Source: Planctomycetia bacterium (GTDB lineage: Bacteria; Planctomycetota; Phycisphaerae; Phycisphaerales; SM1A02). From it: a DNA stretch of 7,420 nucleotides. Position 1 is the first letter of the stretch; each line of letters begins with the position of its first letter. Below, piece after piece: positions 5,985 to 7,420 of the stretch. Below the pieces are notes generated by a model. The model saw nothing but the letters and a program-made list of their open reading frames with translations. It was not told the DNA's origin and searched no databases. The stretch covers positions 1 through 7,420 of the forward strand of contig JAACEA010000114.1 of assembly GCA_009936695.1 (NCBI GenBank), written 5' to 3'. Position numbers and translations under genes: made by a program.

Positions 5985-6991
5985 CTGGACTCGATCCTCC
6001 AGACCTTGGGGTCGACGTCGGGGGCTTCCAGCCACCGCCGGGCGGTGGCGTCGATGCCCGCGTTCAACACCGGATCGAAGAACCGGACCGTGGTGCGATC
6101 GCCGTCACGTTCGCGGAGTTCCACCGCGAAGGGCAGATGATCTTCGCCGACGAGCCAGAGATCGATGCTGGTGATCTTGCGGGTTTCGGCCATCTCCGTC
6201 CCTGGTTTCGGCACGAGGTGAAGACCGATCACGCCGTCCGCGGACTTCGCGATCCGATTCGGAACCGCCGGCGCCAGCGTGACGTCGAAGTGGCGGACGA
6301 TGTCCGCGCTTCGTTGTCCGATCGGAAGCGGCACGGGGCCGTCGCCGAGTCGGAGCGGATCCCGGCGATCGCCGGGTTCGACCACGCGGCGTCGAACGAG
6401 TCGCTTCGCCTCGTGGTCGTAGTCGCTCAGCACGCCGTCATCGAGGACGAAGTGCTCGAGCCGTTCCCGTGCCCGACCGCTCGGCTCGATCGAACGCTCG
6501 AAGACGATCGCGGCTCGGCGATGCTTCCGGACCTGGACTTCGCCCTCGGCCTCTGCGGATGGTTCGGCCTTCGGGTCCTCTTCCGCGGCGAGTGGCGGCA
6601 TCACCATGTACACCCGACCGAAACGCTTCTCCGTCTCGTCCGCCAGATCGTCATAGGTGTCCATGCGGACCCGGGAGGCGAAGTCGCGCAGGCCGAGGGT
6701 CTGCACGTCGATCGCGGCAAGGAGTCGGCGGACTTCGCGATCGGCATTCGGGTCGGCGACGCCGTCCGTGCTCGACGGTGGAGTGCGCAACACGCTGGTC
6801 AGTCGAAGGGAGAGCGGGTCCGCCGGCGTGCAGCAGGCGGGGATCTCGGTCTCGCCGCCAGCACCCTCGTCGTCGACCGGCATGGACGCGAGACCGTCGG
6901 CCGCCGCGAAGGCGACGAACAAGGCCATCGCGAGCGAGGCCGTCGCGATCATCGGGGTGCTCGAACCGTGGTTGTTCCCGCGAGCTGGCAT
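5981..6991 (-). CDS. Secreted LolA-like (outer-membrane lipoprotein-sorting fold) protein
   Basis: 336 residues from the ATG at 6991; AGAAGGG lies about 9 bases upstream. Residues 14-36 are a hydrophobic signal segment (MIATASLAMALFVAFAAADGLA) with a probable cut near GLA/SM; no lipobox is seen. The rest follows the LolA/LolB half-barrel pattern: early strand LRDFASRVRMDTYD (101-114), FGRVYMVM (124-131), then HFVLDDGVLSDYDHEAKRLVRR (180-201), which matches the 'DG-x-L-x-x-YD-x-x-x-K' strand turn of LolA-like proteins. Next come IVRHFDVTLAP (231-241), GLHLVPKP (256-263) and the closing strands IDLWLVGEDHLPFAVELRE and TTVRFFDPVLN (276-310). LolA proper is about 200 residues; this one is longer, with an Ala/Glu/Pro-rich insert (132-154) and a Cys-Cys pair at 53-54. 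The fold is a confident guess. Lipoprotein carriage itself is not shown, since planctomycetes have many LolA-like paralogues. Its stop overlaps the GTG start of the TPR-peptidase, so the two are coupled. Confidence 0.75.
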   Translation of the reverse strand: MPARGNNHGSSTPMIATASLAMALFVAFAAADGLASMPVDDEGAGGETEIPACCTPADPLSLRLTSVLRTPPSSTDGVADPNADREVRRLLAAIDVQTLGLRDFASRVRMDTYDDLADETEKRFGRVYMVMPPLAAEEDPKAEPSAEAEGEVQVRKHRRAAIVFERSIEPSGRARERLEHFVLDDGVLSDYDHEAKRLVRRRVVEPGDRRDPLRLGDGPVPLPIGQRSADIVRHFDVTLAPAVPNRIAKSADGVIGLHLVPKPGTEMAETRKITSIDLWLVGEDHLPFAVELRERDGDRTTVRFFDPVLNAGIDATARRWLEAPDVDPKVWRIESR

Positions 6992-7007
6992 CCGGTGAGG
7001 CCCTTCT

Positions 7008-7028
7008 GGAATCCCGAACCGGGATTCC
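7008..7028. repeat. Perfect inverted repeat, 9-base arms around 3 bases, upstream of the LolA-like gene
   Basis: Arms GGAATCCCG (7008-7016) and CGGGATTCC (7020-7028) are exact inverse complements separated by AAC. The near edge lies 16 bases before the ATG of the LolA-like gene, just upstream of its ribosome site. If the weak TATGAA at 7030-7035 is the -10 box, transcription would start inside the repeat. That would favour an operator for a dimeric repressor; otherwise it is a 5' leader hairpin next to the ribosome site. Confidence 0.6.
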
Positions 7029-7201
7029 TTTCATATGGTTCGCGTGAAGCGGCGGCGAGACCACCTCGCGAGGCCGACTTCCCGAAGAACGCGTCGGCAT
7101 TCTCCCATCAAGCCACGAACCGTGCGTCCGACCGATGCTGATTCCGCAGGATGGGTGGGATCCACGACCTAGGATGTCCAAGGTCCGCCCCGCCCCACCC
7201 C

Positions 7202-7206
7202 AGGAG
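7202..7206 (+). promoter_or_regulatory. Ribosome binding site of the RidA-like gene
   Basis: AGGAG lies 6 bases before the ATG at 7213-7215. This supports that start over the in-frame ATG at codon 9. Confidence 0.75.
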
Positions 7207-7212
7207 ACACCG

Positions 7213-7420
7213 ATGCCTTCACCACCACGCCGGACCATGGTCGAGGGCCCCGACGGCCGAAGGCGTCTCGAGACCGAATCTCCGTGGGAACCTCGGATGG
7301 GCTACAGCCGCGCGGTCCAGGCGGGGCCGATGATCTGGGTCGCCGGCTGCGTGGGCATCAACGCCGACGGCACCTGGCCGGAGGGACTCACGGCCCAGAC
7401 CCGGCGCTGCGTCGAGCGAA
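7213..7420 (+). CDS. RidA/YjgF/UK114-family protein, N-terminal part only
   Basis: Sixty-nine codons are visible before the right edge cuts the gene. After a 20-residue polar start come SPWEPRMGYSRAVQAGP (24-40), MIWVAGCVGINADG (41-54) and an AQTRRCVE segment (61-68). These match the first strands and first helix of the RidA fold: the GYSRAV strand, the V-x-G turn (usually VSGT, here VAGC) and the QTR helix that stacks on the trimer. RidA proteins are small cytoplasmic trimers of about 130 residues that hydrolyse reactive enamine/imine intermediates, although many paralogues have other roles. The active-site arginine of true RidA lies in the missing C-terminal half, so activity cannot be judged. 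No signal peptide is seen, which sets it apart from the exported proteins encoded on the other strand. It is read divergently from the LolA-like gene. Confidence 0.85.
   Translation, partial: MPSPPRRTMVEGPDGRRRLETESPWEPRMGYSRAVQAGPMIWVAGCVGINADGTWPEGLTAQTRRCVER

Larger units (their letters stand above)
6992..7212. promoter_or_regulatory. Divergent intergenic region between the LolA-like and RidA-like genes
   Basis: These 221 bases must hold the start signals of both divergent genes. Seen directly: ribosome sites for both genes, a perfect inverted repeat at 7008-7028, and a 10-base palindrome CCTCGCGAGG at 7064-7073. Possible but weak -10 boxes are TATGAA (minus strand, 7030-7035) and TAGGAT (plus strand, 7170-7175). 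Neither has a good -35 at the right distance, so the promoters are not called individually. Confidence 0.5.

Noticed and set aside
4110..6140. Open frame of about 676 codons on the plus strand, opposite the TPR-peptidase
   Set aside because: The minus strand there encodes an intact signal peptide, TPR helices and a zinc site. The plus-strand product is Arg/Glu-rich with no recognisable fold, so it is an antisense shadow.
7030..7058. Sigma70-like promoter for the LolA-like gene (TATGAA as -10)
   Set aside because: Only four of six bases match the -10, and no acceptable -35 lies 16-18 bases further. Noted as a possibility, not called.
5963..7141. Open frame of about 392 codons on the plus strand, across the LolA-like gene and the intergenic region
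   Set aside because: It is antisense to a gene with a clear signal peptide and LolA-like strand pattern. It crosses the divergent promoter region and shows no domain.
7170..7175. TAGGAT as -10 box for the RidA-like gene
   Set aside because: Four of six matches but no -35 at proper spacing. Such hexamers are common by chance.

Overview
The window is GC-rich (about two thirds G+C by eye) and densely coding. It looks like chromosome from a planctomycete, most probably the class Phycisphaerae. The grounds are secreted proteins with C-terminal dockerin-like EF-hand repeats (GDLNGDGMVDG type), a Cys-rich tandem module and an FG-GAP propeller, a combination typical of planctomycete secretomes. This assignment comes from remembered family patterns, not from a search.

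Layout, right to left. Five genes lie on the minus strand and one, cut by the right edge, on the plus strand. At the right, a RidA/YjgF-family gene (7213 to edge, plus) diverges from a minus-strand block. The block begins with a secreted LolA-like protein (5981-6991). It is joined by a 4-base GTGA overlap to a 929-residue secreted TPR/zinc-metallopeptidase (3195-5984, HEYAH motif). After a 152-base gap comes an FG-GAP/VCBS seven-repeat propeller with half a dockerin (1522-3042). That gene is joined by an ATGA overlap to a Cys-rich, PPC-like, two-repeat dockerin protein (449-1525). After 87 bases a further secreted protein starts at 361 and runs off the left edge.

How they work together. All five minus-strand products carry likely export signals, so this is an envelope or secretion locus. 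The two stop/start overlaps define two coupled pairs: LolA-like with TPR-peptidase, and propeller-dockerin with Cys-rich dockerin. Whether the pairs form one operon is unclear, because the 152-base gap holds inverted repeats but no convincing terminator. No cohesin, glycoside hydrolase or sortase is visible, so a cellulosome role is not supported.

No rRNA, tRNA, CRISPR array, transposase, integrase or att-like repeat was seen. No stretch above 300 bases lacks a gene. Long open frames on the plus strand opposite the minus-strand genes are judged antisense shadows.
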